Shown here piece by piece: positions 31,495 to 43,717 of a DNA stretch of 64,000 bases. Position numbers and translations under genes: made by a program. The stretch's first letter is position 1. Every line of letters starts with the position of its first letter. The DNA comes from Dermanyssus gallinae. Taxonomy: Eukaryota; Arthropoda; Arachnida; Mesostigmata; Dermanyssidae. The DNA lies in NCBI GenBank assembly GCA_003439945.1, contig QVRM01002192.1, forward strand, positions 806,001 to 870,000, in the 5' to 3' direction. Below the pieces are notes generated by a model that worked only from the letters and a program-made list of their open reading frames with translations, was not told where the DNA came from and made no database searches.

Positions 31495-32845
31495 TTAAAT
31501 AATAATAATAGCAGCCGAACAATCAATCTGTAGAATAGCGCACTTTTGTACGGACAATTTGAGATCCAGTTTACAAGCCCATTCAAAGAAGTTGCCTAAT
31601 ACTGTTTGTAAAACCGCAGCCTTAACATCATCATCATCAACAATAGTATACATTTTAATATCGTCTGCATACATTTTCATTTGTACATGTTTCGGAACAA
31701 TGTATTTCAGTAAATCAGTATACAATATGTATATAAGCGGCCCAAGTATGGTGCCCTGTAGACAGCCAGAAGTGGCTCGAGCACAGGATGATAGGCAGTC
31801 ATTGACACGTACGCGGTAGTATTTCAAGGAGTTACAGAACCGTAGAGTAGCCTGGTCGATAGGCGAAACTCTTGAGATGAGTCCCTGAAGATGAGCGTTG
31901 TTGTAGACGTCTTCAGCAATTATACTCTCAAATAGTTTGCTGGCAACAGAAGTAAGCGATACAGGTCGTCTGTCTTGTGCATCAGTTTTGTCCCCTTTCT
32001 TATGCACAGGACACACAATGGCACAGTGGAACAGATTAAGTACAGTTTCTGCTTCAGGAAAACGTCAGAATATTAGCGATAAAGACATACATACTGAACG
32101 ATCGCATCGCTTATATACGAACGCGCTGATACCATCCGGTGTTTCGTTCTGTTTATTTGAGAGCTTCCTGATTTTCAGGGGAGCTGTCAACGTCCTCAAC
32201 GTATTTGAGATGTCATGCTGTGTATACATCAGGTTGCGGTCGTCGGGAGCACTCTGCTAATTTACTAGGAGACGGATAAGTTGTGGCAAAGACGTCACGG
32301 AGTACTTCAGCCTTCTCAGAGATCTCAGTAGCGAACGACCCATCCTGCCTTTTGATTACGCCAACACTGTCTTTTTGAGCCGTTTTCTAACGTATTTGTG
32401 GATCGTTGATTGATTTCCATGTTGAGCTATGGAACCCTCCTCGATGATCCTCTTACGATGCATAGCTTTTTGAAGTTACGTCTGAATGGTTTTAGTAGTT
32501 GCTTCAACGTTTGAAGTCGCTAGACGATTCGTGAGACGTTGGACAGAGTCGAACCTGTGCACTCCGCCAAGGTTTTGCATGGCACCAACGAATTCTGCAA
32601 CATGTGCATGTACTCGAGAAAATGATTATACATCCCGTTTGAGTCCGCGTAGGTAGAAAAGAATAAGTTCCAGTAGGTAGCGAGAAGCTTACAGACCATC
32701 CCATCGTAGTCTCCGATGACGTCGTCTAGGAGGGTCGGAGTGTACAAAGAAGGAAATAGGCCCGGAGCTATCGTGAAGCTAACCAAGTTATGATCACTGG
32801 CAATGGGAGCAGGAGAACAAACGACATTGTCGAATTGATGAATTA
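31495..32845 (-). pseudogene. CR1-like LINE relic, endonuclease end to RT
   Basis: Minus strand, from high to low coordinates: 'IASDHNLVSFTIAP' (end of the endonuclease, 32,800), a linker with 'LLATYWNLFFSTYADSN' (32,660), then RT with 'CPVHKKGDKTDAQDRRPVSL' (32,010), 'CLQGTILGPLIYIL' (31,770) and 'KMYADDIKMYTIV' (31,660). The palm segment with the first Asp is missing between 'LQGLIS' and 'YYRVRVND', so an internal deletion exists. It stops at (TA)n, losing its 3' end. Confidence 0.65.
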
Positions 32846-33139
32846 TTTTACTACCAAAGTAACGTCTCGAGCGAAAGAAAATATTCTAGCGCAGAGAGAT
32901 GGCAAACCGGTACCACGCAGCGCTCTTGGCCGGGTAGTCGGAGGCCACCGGTGAAAGTCTCGCGAGATGAGTGTACCAAGCGCACGTGGGACCGCGACCC
33001 GGTAATAAACGTGGTTATAATAAAAATACCAATAATAATTATAATATAGAGCAAAGAGGCAATATATCGTATAATTATACACCATGCAATCGTAAGACAA
33101 CGGTCGGGCGGCTGTCTACTTTAAGGTAGTAGACAAACT

Positions 33140-33740
33140 TTCGATATTCGCCGTTTCGGTAATTCCCCGCAAAGGAAGACCATTTGGCAGCGAATGTACC
33201 TACACGCACGTCTTCGGCAGCAACAGAAGGCAGCAGAAGGTCAACCGATTGCCGATTGTAAAGCTGTCTTTGACGCCACGCAATGGCGAGCCAGTGGCGC
33301 TGACCGCGAGGGCAGTGAATGATTTCACAGCGGCCCACTTACCCACCCCGTCACCAATGCTCTGGGCTAGATACGGGCACACGAGCTTCCGGAGTCAGAT
33401 ACGGGCACACGGAGAGATCCGATGGTCCGGTGACCGTTGATTTATTGGTGGATGTAAACAACCCGTTTAGGATCATGGAGAACGGACCACGGCGTCTCGA
33501 TACCCGAAAAATTCCGGCGACATCAAATCTAATGGTCCGTGTCCACCCAGATGATAGAAACCTATTATGTTTCCTATGGTTCGGAGATGACGACGCGTTG
33601 ACAAGTAGAGGGCTTTACAGGATAACCTCGACCTCGTTCGGTGTTAAAAACAGCCATGCGTCGGTGTGCACGGTCTCTCTCTATTGTTGGACTCGCAAAG
33701 CCGGGCATGTGGATTCTACCAATTTTGCCTTGACTGAGAT
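33140..33740 (+). pseudogene. BEL/Pao pol relic (protease joined to RT)
   Basis: A frame with 'NGEPVALTARAVNDFTAAHL' and then 'VDLLVDVNNPFRIMENGPRR' matches the protease (DUF1758-like) region of BEL/Pao elements. The next block is already RT: 'VRVHPDDRNLLCFLWFGDD' and 'GLYRITSTSFGVKNSHASVC'. The roughly 200 residues normally between them are missing, and at least one frameshift occurs near 33,460. It is unlike the two BEL elements at 48-59 kb, so it represents a third BEL/Pao lineage. Confidence 0.65.
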
Positions 33741-34189
33741 TTCTTTGTACTATTGTTTATAAGTTGCAGGCGTTGCTTTTTTTGTAGTGGCACTTTTTGG
33801 CCTGCTTTATTTTCCGAAACACCCGTTTCATCTCTGCGAGCTGGTGAAGTCCAGAGGGACTTTTGTCGTCATGGCTGCATATGATGTGCTTTGTGTCGTG
33901 ACATTCTGCATCAAACTAGGCTCGTCGGACGTTTGGTAGTAGCTGAAACGTAGATTGCTTATCGTATTGTCTTTTCTGTGCTTTTTATGTCGTCATTGGG
34001 TTGCATGAGCTCCGTGGCCTGTTGGAGCATGTGCGGATTTACCTTACGGCTTAGCTGTGGCATGGGTTACACTGTTTCTGGGCCTTGAGGCGCGTAAGCT
34101 CAAATCTTACTTATTTTACTTAACTTTCTTGACTGCGATACTGCAACACCCACACATTTTTAGGAAGTTTGTTTTTGATTCTAGTCTAT

Positions 34190-34290
34190 CATCCGTCCGC
34201 TACGGGCTTAAAACTCACCGTGAGGCATATCTTGAGTGCACCAAAGGCCGGATATGTTAAGATATCTAAGGTTTCTTTAACGGTCCTAGT
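34190..34290 (+). repeat. Dispersed repeat, copy 1 of 2
   Basis: The stretch AAACTCACCGTGAGGCATAT ... GGCAGCA resembles 36,050-36,130 base for base with moderate divergence, about 1.8 kb apart in the same orientation. On the minus strand it reads like part of a protein (RTVxxxLDI...), but I cannot name the family. Confidence 0.45.
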
Positions 34291-34843
34291 GGCAGCACGG
34301 CCGCTGATTCTCAGCGGTATGGTTTTTCATCTATTCTCGATAAGCATCGCTTAAGGAAAATTCGATCAACAACAGAAGTCGAACCTGCGCGCTAAAGAAT
34401 ACATTTATTATGAGTTAATATTATTGACTTTTAAATGTAACTGAGACTAAAATCCGCAGAGCGATTTGTATAGTGAAAATCATACTGGAGGGAGTCCAAA
34501 CAAATCCACTCAGAGGACGGTAAGGGTGGCTAAAAAGGCGACGACGAACTGACGGCATCGATTCATTTCGTGCCAGCCAACGTTCTGAGCAAATGCCCTC
34601 CCTTCTAAAGGCCATTGACAAGTCTTGAAGAAATGGCCTGCACGACCGTACCGAAGAGACTCACCAGATATAAGAAACTCGCGCTGAGAAGTTTAGCTCA
34701 TTGTAAACAGTTATATATTACAGAAATCGTGCATCTCCCTCGGTAGGTAGCCTGGGACTTAATACAATTCTGTGAACGTAAGTTTTTTTGTGTTTTGTAC
34801 TTCCTGGAATGTTTTTCTTGTTATTCTGATTAACCAATAAAAC

Positions 34844-34916
34844 CGAGCAAGATGGCTTAGTGGCAAAGCCTTTGCCTTGCATTCGGGAGACCTGGGTTCG
34901 AGACCCAGACCGGCCA
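34844..34916 (+). tRNA. tRNA-Ala(TGC)-like pseudogene or SINE head
   Basis: The D arm (GGCT...AGCC), an anticodon loop CTTGCAT with TGC (Ala), and a perfect T arm CTGGG-TTCGAGA-CCCAG are visible, with both pol III boxes. The acceptor stem does not pair (5' GAGCAAG against 3' ACCGGCC) and the anticodon stem has several wobbles and one mismatch. It is therefore a decayed tRNA gene or, more likely, the head of a tRNA-derived SINE. No clear SINE body was identified. Confidence 0.55.
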
Positions 34917-34919
34917 CTC

Positions 34920-36950
34920 TTAAATTGGTTTGCATGGTTTTCAATTTAGACAACGTAAATGCCGGAGTGGATTAAAAATCAGCCAGGACATGAAAACACT
35001 GTGCACGGGCCTTACGGAAAAACTAAAAAAATGGCTTTTATGCTTTGAAAATATGTTTTTTATCTTTTGCGGCGATTGCATTCTACGCACTCGAGCTTAA
35101 TATGAGAGTACAACAAGTTGTGCTGTTGTTACTGATTTTGTGGCATGTGGGTTTCCCGAGACAGGAAAATTACCGTTTTCAGTTCATACAGCCGCTATTG
35201 TTATCACTAAAGGGTAGCATCGTGTCCTCAAATAGACAACTCAGTGTGCCTCTAGCTGGGTTAAGGCAGAACGCGCAACAACAACGACAGCAAGGTCAGC
35301 AGCTGTAATGAGCTAACATACATTAGCAAGTTATGGAAACTAGAAATAATCGCTGGATGCTAGAAGATAAAGTGCCGGAGGCTGTCGCCCTACAAGCGGA
35401 GACCTCATACATATAAGCTTACTTGTTGCCCCACATACAAGTTGCAACAACACTGCTTCTACTAGTTATTAGCTAGTAATTACTACCTTGATATGCTGTT
35501 GGAGGTCTTTATTTTTATAGTGTTTATAATGCAACCTAGAGACAACAAAACCGAACAATATGCACACTGCCTCAAGGACAAGTAATGTCTAATAATCGTT
35601 TATTGTTTTGTTGATGTTATGGTTAGTGCTGTTTCTTGTGTAGTTACACCTGTCTACGTCACGCATTTGTTTTTACGGAAAGAAAGAAATTGCAGGACAG
35701 ATCAGATATCTATCATCAGTGAGTGGTCAGAACATCTTGATTTGTTTGTGGACTTTCCGACAAACACTTTGCGTCGTGACACATACACACACATTAAGGC
35801 GTCGATCCATCAACCGTAATGCGTACGAACGGCAGCTTATGGCATTGTTGTTTTTGGCGACCTACTAATCAGCACTTTGAGTAAAAGCCCTTGTATCATG
35901 TCGGAGTTCCCGTTCGTATTTCTACAAGCGAACGAGCTGATTCGTACATCGAACAGTTGATTTGCGCTCAATAAATAAGGCAACTCCTCAATTTGGTTTG
36001 TTTTCGTATAACAAGAAAGAAATACTCTGCCTCTCTGTCTGGCTTGGAACTCTCCGTGGGGTATGCCTTCAATGCACCGAGAGCCGGGCATGATGTCTAG
36101 GATTTTCCCAACGGTCCTTGGGGAGGCACCTTGACTAGCGCATTAGTCCCCTAGACCAGGCCGCCACTTCATTTCAACACTATGCAGAAACATTTCATGT
36201 GATATCTTTCAAAGTCCAAACAGATGTTGGCCGCGGGAAGAACCTGTAAACTGCAAACATGACGAACATTCAGGCAAATGTCCTCATTTGTTGTTTACAA
36301 TGGCTATTTGCTTCGTCAGTTAGTATTGAGCTGTAGCATAACTGCCTTCAGCGTCGCACGCCCTTAGTGATGCCCAAAACTGGTCCGACGACGGCCTGCT
36401 GTGTTCAGTCGAAAATGGACTACATCAGACCATCGGGCAAACGGACTACGTCACGTGTTCCGTGTACGAGACCAGTGCCCAACGAAATTGAGTAATTTAC
36501 TTACTATTGTTTCCCACTCTAAGCCTGCCATTGTTTATTGAACAACAAGGACTTGCGGCATGGCGTCATCGCCCAGGTGGTGCTTAGGTTCGACGCCGTC
36601 GCCTCACATCAGAATTCAGTCGTAGGATTTGCCCCGTCCTAGTACCGTTTTGTATTTGTTTTTGCTCGTTCGAACGTTATTGACTATAGAAGAGCTCATT
36701 TCGGCACTCAATATACCTGATATGTGCTCTCAACGAGATAATGCACGCTCTTTGTCGGGACTCTCAAATTCACTAAAAACCGAATAGTTTCTTAACCCAC
36801 ATGACCGAAATCTCTGTAGTTTAAGTCCAGTGTATGTATAGAGCCGCTGGGATGACTTTCGGTCTTCAGTCTGCTGACGACGCTCCTTACGTTGCCGCCT
36901 CTCTTCCGTCATATTTGTCTTCGCTCTCGTAACGATCTCCATAAGAGAAC
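34920..36950. other. No recognisable gene; one short dispersed repeat
   Basis: Apart from the repeat copy at 36,050, no coding motif or RNA gene is seen. An 87-codon plus-strand frame at 35,045 has a hydrophobic stretch and a Gln-rich end but no known relative. Confidence 0.4.
36050..36130 (+). repeat. Dispersed repeat, copy 2 of 2
   Basis: Similar to 34,190-34,290 (GAACTCTCCGTGGGGTATGC ... GGGGAGGCA). See that entry. Confidence 0.45.
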
Positions 36951-36959
36951 TTTTTGCTA

Positions 36960-37420
36960 TGAAATACATGCAGGAATAGAATTGTCCACGTGCTAGAAGG
37001 TGGCCCGCTGCGGGCGGAGGATCTGCAAGAACGATGGAATCTGAAAAAACGTGCGTCTTTGACGTTGCAGAACCAAAATTCGTGAGGTGGACATAGGCAT
37101 TTATAGAACAGCAGCAATGAGGAACACCGAGTGGCGTGCTAGCGGGGTTAGAAATGGATATCTAAATACGGCCTTTGCACTTTACGGGTGTCATCACGTT
37201 CTGTGCAACATGGAGGGTTTTTTTATGAATCACAAGTGGATCTTGTTCATGTTTAATGGATGCCGATGCAGACAGTGCTGAAGTGTGAAAGATGCCACGC
37301 CGCGATATGTCGAGTGGTTCGGTCCGTAGCAAAATAAGCAAAACGCTTGATTGTATCAAAACACTTTGATGTAACACAAAGACACTTACTTAGCCCGGGT
37401 GTAACAAAAGTAAATATAAC
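36960..37420 (+). pseudogene. 3' end of PHD-type LINE, copy 2
   Basis: The DNA follows copy 1 (5,274-5,745) almost throughout: GGTGGCCCGCTGC, the 'TAFALYGCHHVLCNMEGF' frame (AHG changed to LYG), the GCCACGCCGCGATATG block and the 3' UTR GATGTAACACAAAGACACTTA. Frames are interrupted (a stop after CRQC), so it is non-functional. It ends at the AGCCCGGGTGTAACA terminus shared with copy 3. Confidence 0.65.
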
Positions 37421-37429
37421 GACCTCTAC

Positions 37430-38150
37430 AAAATGAGAACCTGCGTTCTAGCTGAGCATCCCTGAGAGTAAACTTCTCATACTGCTCTCATGTCAAGTCT
37501 AAATCGGGTCGTCTGCCTCGTGCTATTGAGAGCCCTGCATTCTAAAAGCGTGTGATCCACGTCATCGGTCTTGCCTGCGCCGCGCAAGACACATACATAT
37601 GTCTACCCCAGTCTACTCGATCCTCACCATATAGGTGTGAAAGCTGCTCCACACCTGCTTTCTCGGTGCTAATCTCCACTTTGCATTTGCCTCGATGATT
37701 AGAATCGTCTCTGAAGAATATGCTGTCTGTAGCTCCGTCTCCGACTTTAGAGCCTCTGTTAGCTTACTTTGCAGCTTTCTCAATTCGAGACGTCCTTCTT
37801 CATGAAGTCTCCTGGCTGCCCTGTGTGCTTTACCGTCAGAGCTTCCAATTCGTAGGCTTCTAGTAGTGATTTTATCATGGAGTCTAACCTATAAACTGTC
37901 TCCGTTGCTTTTCTCACTTCCTTAGGGCCCGTTTACTCGGGCTTCTCTAGAACGTTCTGGAGCATTCGCTTGACCCCAGCTTCTGCCATGTTTGTGGTCA
38001 TTTGGAATCCTAGGTGTGACCTTCGAGCCAGTGTCTAGTCCGCCATTATTCTGCTCCGTGTAAGCAGTCGCGCGGCTAGCTTTCGGGGCTCCTTTTAGGA
38101 ACCTTCTTTAAGAGAGATTTCTCCGTCCATACAGGCCATAAAGAAATTTT
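37430..38150 (-). pseudogene. R1-like LINE C-terminal cluster and upstream helix
   Basis: The minus strand from about 37,610 to 37,500 reads 'CVLRGAGKTDDVDHTLLECR' followed by 'ALNSTRQTTRFRLD', the C-x(n)-H-x4-C cluster that ends R1-clade ORF2. Upstream (about 37,890-37,770) is 'LDSMIKSLLEAYELEALTVK', a helical stretch that may be from ORF1. The order would then imply a deleted RT. Confidence is higher for the cluster than for the rest. Confidence 0.5.
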
Positions 38151-39715
38151 CGTTTATAAACAGGTTCCCTAGACTTTTAGCCCGGACTAGGTTACCTGGT
38201 AGGCAGTTGTTGTTATATAAATACTGTAGCACTACTATGCATATATACATAACATAACATCACTTTTATTTCACATAAAAGGGTTGGTATCGTTATACAT
38301 ACTTTTGCAAGACAATCGTGACTAATCACCAAATAGGCGAGCAAATATACTGTTTATATACATGATATACTGTTCGTATACGCACGTCCGTCCACACTTC
38401 TTAGGGGCTAGACCAGCAACCAACCAAACGGGCTGGTTGGCCGACGGCGGGCTAATCATCGGGGTTAATTTGAAAAACCTAGTATTCAGACGGACAAGCG
38501 CATACAGTGAGCTGCTATTCGAATAGCCCGGCCTCCTGGACCGCTGGGAAAAAGAATTCCCGAATGCTTTTACGTCTAAACGTTACTTTTAAAAACTTTC
38601 TAAATGAAAAATATTTAATTTCAAGGATATGTATTTTAATTAACAAGGCATAACCATTAGATAGCTGAACTGCAGGGAGTTAGTATTATAATCATGACTT
38701 GGTTTGGTGGTGACCAAACCTAGTCATGGTCGCTACTGTCGCATCCGCATTTTGCAGAATTCAACAATAAACTATATACGATATGTATTCTGATCTAAAT
38801 GCGTTTCATACAGATGCTATCCTTAGACCGAGAAGCACGTAAGGTATATACTAAGTGGTACTAGTATGAATTGAATATTACACAAAAGCCAATGTTCAGC
38901 TCAAATAGGCATCCTCGGACTATCGAAGCTAATGTGTTTAGGTTCAGAGAAATAGAAATAACGCAGCAGCGCGCAAGTTGAGCGTACGTGTTACTTATTC
39001 ACGATTCAGTCTGTGCCACTAGGGCTGGCACGTGAGCCAGGTATTTCGAGCAAACAATGCTACTCACAGAGTCAAACCTAAATCCAATAAAGCAAACGCA
39101 ATCTTATTGAAAGTCGAATGCGTCAAACAGCTATCTGAGGTTTAGTTATTAACTCTCTTGAGCAAGAACGTTTTATATACACGTACCAACGCAGAATCTT
39201 AGCGTTAAATATATATAGACGCATTCTAGTAAAGTGCACATTTAAGTCCGAATTTATTGTATTAACGCAATCCAAGAAGCAATAAAGAAAGATAAAAGAT
39301 TAAGTTAAAATGATCAGCTATTTCAACAAATCTCTGAAAGCACATAGTTTCTGTATAGGTTCTGTACGATATGGTTTAATTATTAAAGAACGCAATTCCT
39401 AAAGTATAATTGAGTTCTATGCTGGTATGATAAACTATGTAGTAACACAACGAATCAATAAATGACGTTGTTACTGAAGATAACTGTAACCACTTTTGGT
39501 GTTGATAACCGTTACCTGTTGCATTAAAGGACAGAGTCCCATTTTTTTAGAACACGCCCCGAAGAATGTCTTGTTGAATTTCTACAGCTTTAAAATAATA
39601 TTTTTAACTCTGCTGTTTTCATTTAGTCGTTTATTGAAAGTAAAATTGTCCCCGAGTGGTAAATAGCCACGTGTCACGTGTAATGAGATGAATTTCCCGT
39701 ACTTCTGGCTGAAGC
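38150..39715. other. No recognisable gene; AT-rich
   Basis: Only a hairpin (38,693-38,728) stands out; no coding or RNA motif is seen. Confidence 0.5.
38693..38728. repeat. Hairpin, 16-bp stem, 4-base loop
   Basis: CATGACTTGGTTTGGT, loop GGTG, then ACCAAACCTAGTCATG: 15 of 16 positions pair. It may be the tip of a decayed foldback element or a structured RNA; no other support. Confidence 0.7.
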
Positions 39716-39719
39716 TCTT

Positions 39720-39960
39720 CTAATGTACTTCCAGATTAATTGCAGCATGTGCGTAGCAATTAAGCAATATTTTTGTGCATATGTTGAATCTGCCCATTGT
39801 TCTGTGCATGTTGGGTCGCGAAAAACACATGGTGATGCCATGCTCGGCCATTAATTCTTTGAAAATATTCAATATAAATGCGAAGCCGCGTTCTGTCACT
39901 ATGCTAACACTCTCTGGAGGGATCTCTAGGTCGGTCTTATAACGTTTCAAAGGCTGTCAT
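39720..39960 (-). pseudogene. Possible Ty3/gypsy integrase core fragment
   Basis: 'IPPESVSIVTERGFAFILNIF' then 'LMAEHGITMCFSRPNMHRTM' resembles the second catalytic block of retroviral-type integrases (SDRGxxF, then a 13-16 residue spacer, then hGI-x-H-x-x-s-P-x-H-x-T-x-G). The catalytic Asp is read as Glu and the final Glu block is degenerate. It is old and isolated; chance similarity remains possible. Confidence 0.4.
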
Positions 39961-40870
39961 TGTAACAAATTGTTTGTTAAAATATGCACGCGCCTATGTG
40001 ACGTTCCACTTAGTTTATTATCTTAGGAAGGTAGTATCTCTCGAGTGTCTTTTTCCAGTACAAAATGTCCTGACTCGTCGTCGCGCACAGTATAGATATA
40101 CTTTTAAGCTGTCTTAGCACTATAGACATATTTTTTGTTGTCTTGACTCTGTCACCGGCTGAAGATACGACAACGCGGTAAAATATCTTATTTTCAAGAT
40201 TATGCCAATACTCGATGGTTTTCTTCTTTTTTTTCTTCTCGTGTATCTGCTAGTATTGAAATAGTAATCTTAAAGTCTACGTCATTCGCTTACACCATAT
40301 CTATCAAAATGTTTTTGGCATCATACTGACTCCATTTTGGGACCAAGCTTACGTTTATTCTAAATTTTTCTTACACAAATACTTTCTTAATAATTTCCTG
40401 TCTTGAACCATAGTTCCTGACTAGTAACACTCGGTTAGTTGCTCTCACACAAAACACAGACTGTTCATACCCTCCAAGATCACTAGAGAACCCCCTCGAC
40501 TTGCAGCTTCGACTCTCATGAGACAAACCTCGCGGGGAGGTAACAAATAATTACTTTAAACAACAAGTCTCATTCTGCTATCACGACCTGTTAACAAATT
40601 TGCATTTTCTGGGTACGCTTCCGCGCAGAGAATTAGGGCCACCGGCTTGTGGGAAACTGTCAATAGTTCCATATGGTTCAGCAAATTTTCACCCAATAAG
40701 ATTTTTCACACATTAATCTTCTACTACGACGTCAATAGCGTCTTTGTGAGTGGATCCTTCATTACCGACAGTCAGCATATATATATATATATATATATTA
40801 AAACTTCGAAATACCCTTTAAGGTATTCTTCCTAAACGTTCAACTTAGACAAACCTTGCCGCGACTAAGC
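39960..40870. other. No recognisable gene; short (TA)n at 40,777-40,799
   Basis: AT-rich sequence without coding motifs. Confidence 0.5.
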
Positions 40871-40879
40871 AGAAAAGGG

Positions 40880-41570
40880 GGTCCACTGCCCAAACGCATT
40901 TCACTTTCGGCTTTGGACTTGCAATTAGTAAAGTCAATCCAGGAGCGGTTGAGGATCCAAGCGAACAACATTAAGGAGCAGGCGCGACTGAGAGTCGCAA
41001 TCAATCCAATAAGTGGCTAATGGCTTCAGGCCCTTCCCTCACCGCAGCTGGGGACAATGCTGAACAATACCATACAACGCATCATCTCCGGCCTGCGTTT
41101 GGAGCATATAACTGTGCAAGATATGACCCATTGATGTCTTCTACGGGTGAGCATGGTCTCGTTTGCAAGAGGAGCGCCGGTAGGTTTTCACGGCTTTGAA
41201 CGACGTAATACATCGGGCAATACACTCAGCACCCATGCCTACAGTCAACCCACAGACCTGCAGTCAAAAAGCCAACCAGTCGTATCGTGTATCGTGAACT
41301 GGAGCAAAACTTTATCGTTCAATCAGTCGCCTTCGAGTCATTGGGTCCAATGGGAAAAATCACAAGGAGCTTTCTAGAAGAGCTGGAATCCAGAGGCGCT
41401 GCGTCAACCGGCGACATGAGGCCATGGCAGTTTTTGTTACAACGAATTTCGGTTGAAATTCAACGCGGAAACGCTGCGTCGAGAATTGGATTATTGTCCA
41501 CGGATAAAAGACTCCCTATTCTGCTAGAGCCGAATCGAGCCGGCGTCAAAAATCTACGTGCAAAATAAAA
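40880..41570 (+). pseudogene. YLDD/KRPDG-type retroelement 3' part, divergent copy C
   Basis: From about 40,975 the frame reads 'RLRVAINPISG', a TAA, then 'WLQALPSPQLGTMLNN' and 'QRIISGLRLE', the block preceding the Cys/His cluster. After a large deletion or decay it resumes with 'FIVQSVAFESLGPMGKITRSF' and ends 'PWQFLLQRISVEIQRGNAAS' (41,430-41,480). The KRPDG core is not recognisable. Its sequence differs clearly from copies A and B, so at least two subfamilies exist. Confidence 0.55.
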
Positions 41571-41574
41571 CTTA

Positions 41575-42150
41575 AACTGTATGGTATGGCAGGTGCCGTA
41601 GGCGAAACATCCAAGCAGCGTATGTACAGCCTGTATCCTCATTCAACATCCCTGCACTGTTAACACAAGACCCCACAAAAGTTCGGCATTAAAAAACGGC
41701 TTACGGTTAATAAATCGCAAATCAAACCACCACCAATATTGTATCAAAATTATCTCTGTGAAGGGTATATTTGGGGTGTTCTATAAACGTTGACCGCATT
41801 AAGTTTTTTTGTTTGTGGAGGAGGGTTAAATGCAGTTACGCACTACCGCTACGAGTAGGATATAATGCTTTCCATCTCGAGCTGTGTGGGACTCGACCCC
41901 AGCGGATGGATGTTACGCCGCTGAGACCCATACCCACTCAACGCACCTCCCCTCTTAAACTTCACTCTCTGATGGCCCATATCTCCATAGAACAGTGATA
42001 TGGGTTATTAGGAGAAGTGACGAGTGCCCTATCAGATCAATTGGCCGGGGTCACTCACGGGTTCCTTCACCTGTCAAGCGCACTTTGTCCCAGCCCTTGC
42101 GAACCCGTTTGATTCAAAGTTGCGCTTTCTTCAGCCGTGCCGGCCTCAAA
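41575..42150. other. No recognisable gene
   Basis: No known motif or RNA gene is seen between two retroelement relics. Confidence 0.4.
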
Positions 42151-42760
42151 AAGATTCTGTCTCTTCTTGCATCGTCTGTGCTTTGTTTTTAGCACCTCTT
42201 GTGCTATGTACTTCCGCTCCCCATTCCTATGTTTGGGTCAAACGCAGGATGTATTCCACAAAATATTTTAAACAATTCGCGGGGAGACCTGTACTTCGAG
42301 ATGGGTGAGTCCCGCTCTGGACCATCTCTCGCGAATCTGTCTAATTGCCATGGTTCTGGCCTCTTCCCATGCCTGGCACCTGAGGAATGTGTGTTGTAGG
42401 GTGTCTTCCACGGCTTCGTTGCAAAAAAAGGCATGTTTCTGATGGGGGCCTTCCCTATTCGGTAAAGTATGACTGGAAGTTGCCATGTCCCGTGGGAACC
42501 TTCGTTAGGTAGAAGGTTAAGTCCCCTTCCGGCCTTGCTATTCACGCCCGTATGTTTGAAAGCAGTTTGCTTAGACTCTTTCCGGGGGCACCAAAGGGAA
42601 TAGCCTCCCACTCGGTTTGCCAGTCCTCTATAGTGGCGTTTCTCTCTCGTTCTGTGTCGCTCTCTGTGGGTGTGCCAATATTCCACAGGCGTGACCGCAT
42701 TAAGTTCATTGAGCGTGAAAGATAGGAAACTAAATATACTGGAATTGTTCTCAACGTAAT
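42150..42760 (-). pseudogene. R1-like LINE 3' fragment
   Basis: Minus strand: 'DWQTEWEAIPFGAPGKSLSK' (42,600), then 'PTGHGNFQSYF' (42,480) and, after a frameshift, 'HAFFCNEAVEDTLQHTFLRC' (42,420), the R1-clade GHG block and Cys-His cluster. It is a third R1-like copy, distinct in sequence from those at 1,352 and 37,430. Confidence 0.6.
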
Positions 42761-42764
42761 CTAT

Positions 42765-43370
42765 ATATATATATATATATATACGTTATACGACTATACT
42801 GGATTAGTCAGAAAATTTAGTGAATCGGATCGTATTTGATCCGCTGTGTTCGTTTGCTAGCAAAGGAAAAATGGCAGCTACAAAGGCCAACGTGCGTGCA
42901 ACTCAGCTGTTTCATTACCACGAAGTGCTGAAAGCGGTTAACTCGGCGACATGTGGTGGGTTGGTCGCTTTTGCAGTGAATATTTTGATGTTACAGATCA
43001 TCAGCACTATTAGTTGCTCAACCTGCTCTAACAAGCTATCTTCGAAAAGCGTTCCAAACTGTGCAATTTTAGATGAGTCGCATTCTATTATGACAACGCC
43101 CGCCCGCGTACTCCTGTGGCCCTAAGTTGCTGCTTACCCGACCTAGGTTATAGTATTGAACTTGCCCCTTTAAATTAATATACGTTCCGCTAACTTCAGA
43201 ATTATCTAAGATAAAAAAACTTCAAATATTTTGGTATCAACATCCACCGTGATCAATGTTTGTGCATCTAAAAACGAGAATTCTGGAGGGTTACAGTTAT
43301 CTCATCATTGGGAAAAGCTTATAAAGAAAAAGTAGTATATATTATATATTATTATTTATTTATTAACACC
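42765..43370. other. No recognisable gene; (TA)n at 42,762-42,782
   Basis: A 101-codon plus-strand frame starts at 42,820 but shows no known motif. Confidence 0.4.
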
Positions 43371-43616
43371 CGGGCTGGGTGAGTGTGTTTATGCTACATC
43401 ACCGTTTTTCGACACAACAATCGATCTAGCGTTTTGCCAGTGTTGCTATGGACCGAACCGCCGGACAAATCGCGGCGTGGTATTTATCACATTTACTCCA
43501 GCATTATTTGCATCGACGTCCGTCTTGTGGTTTATGGAAGCCCTCCACGTTGCATAGAACGTAATGAAATCCGTGGGCTGCAAGGCCGTTGTTAAATGGC
43601 GATCTTTCCCCCCGCT
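43370..43616 (-). pseudogene. 3' end of PHD-type LINE, copy 3
   Basis: Minus strand: 'AAHGFHYVLCNVEGFHK' followed by a Cys cluster and 'KYHAAICPAVRSIATLAKR', then the 3' UTR ending AGCCCGGGTGTTAATA, as in copies 1 and 2. Its left end on this strand is interrupted by the esterase-type LINE at 43,617-48,365, which duplicated AGCTAT within it. Confidence 0.65.
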
Positions 43617-43622
43617 AGCTAT
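43617..43622. repeat. AGCTAT target-site duplication, left
   Basis: AGCTAT precedes the ATTG-repeat tail of the LINE; the partner is at 48360-48365. It is short and partly in TA repeats, so support is moderate. Confidence 0.55.
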
Positions 43623-43717
43623 GATTGATTGATTGATTTATTATTCGCTTGGCATTCATACCTAAATACACATGTCACCCTTTTTTATCAGGGGCGCTTA
43701 GAGCGGCAGCATATATG

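Noticed and set aside
34844..34916. Functional tRNA-Ala gene
   Set aside because: The acceptor stem does not pair, so a pseudogene or SINE head is more likely.
35045..35308. Possible secreted Gln-rich peptide gene
   Set aside because: A hydrophobic start and Gln-rich end are too little; no homologue recognised and no neighbouring exon.
42820..43125. 101-codon plus-strand frame as host gene
   Set aside because: No known motif, and the surroundings are retroelement relics; chance open frame cannot be excluded.
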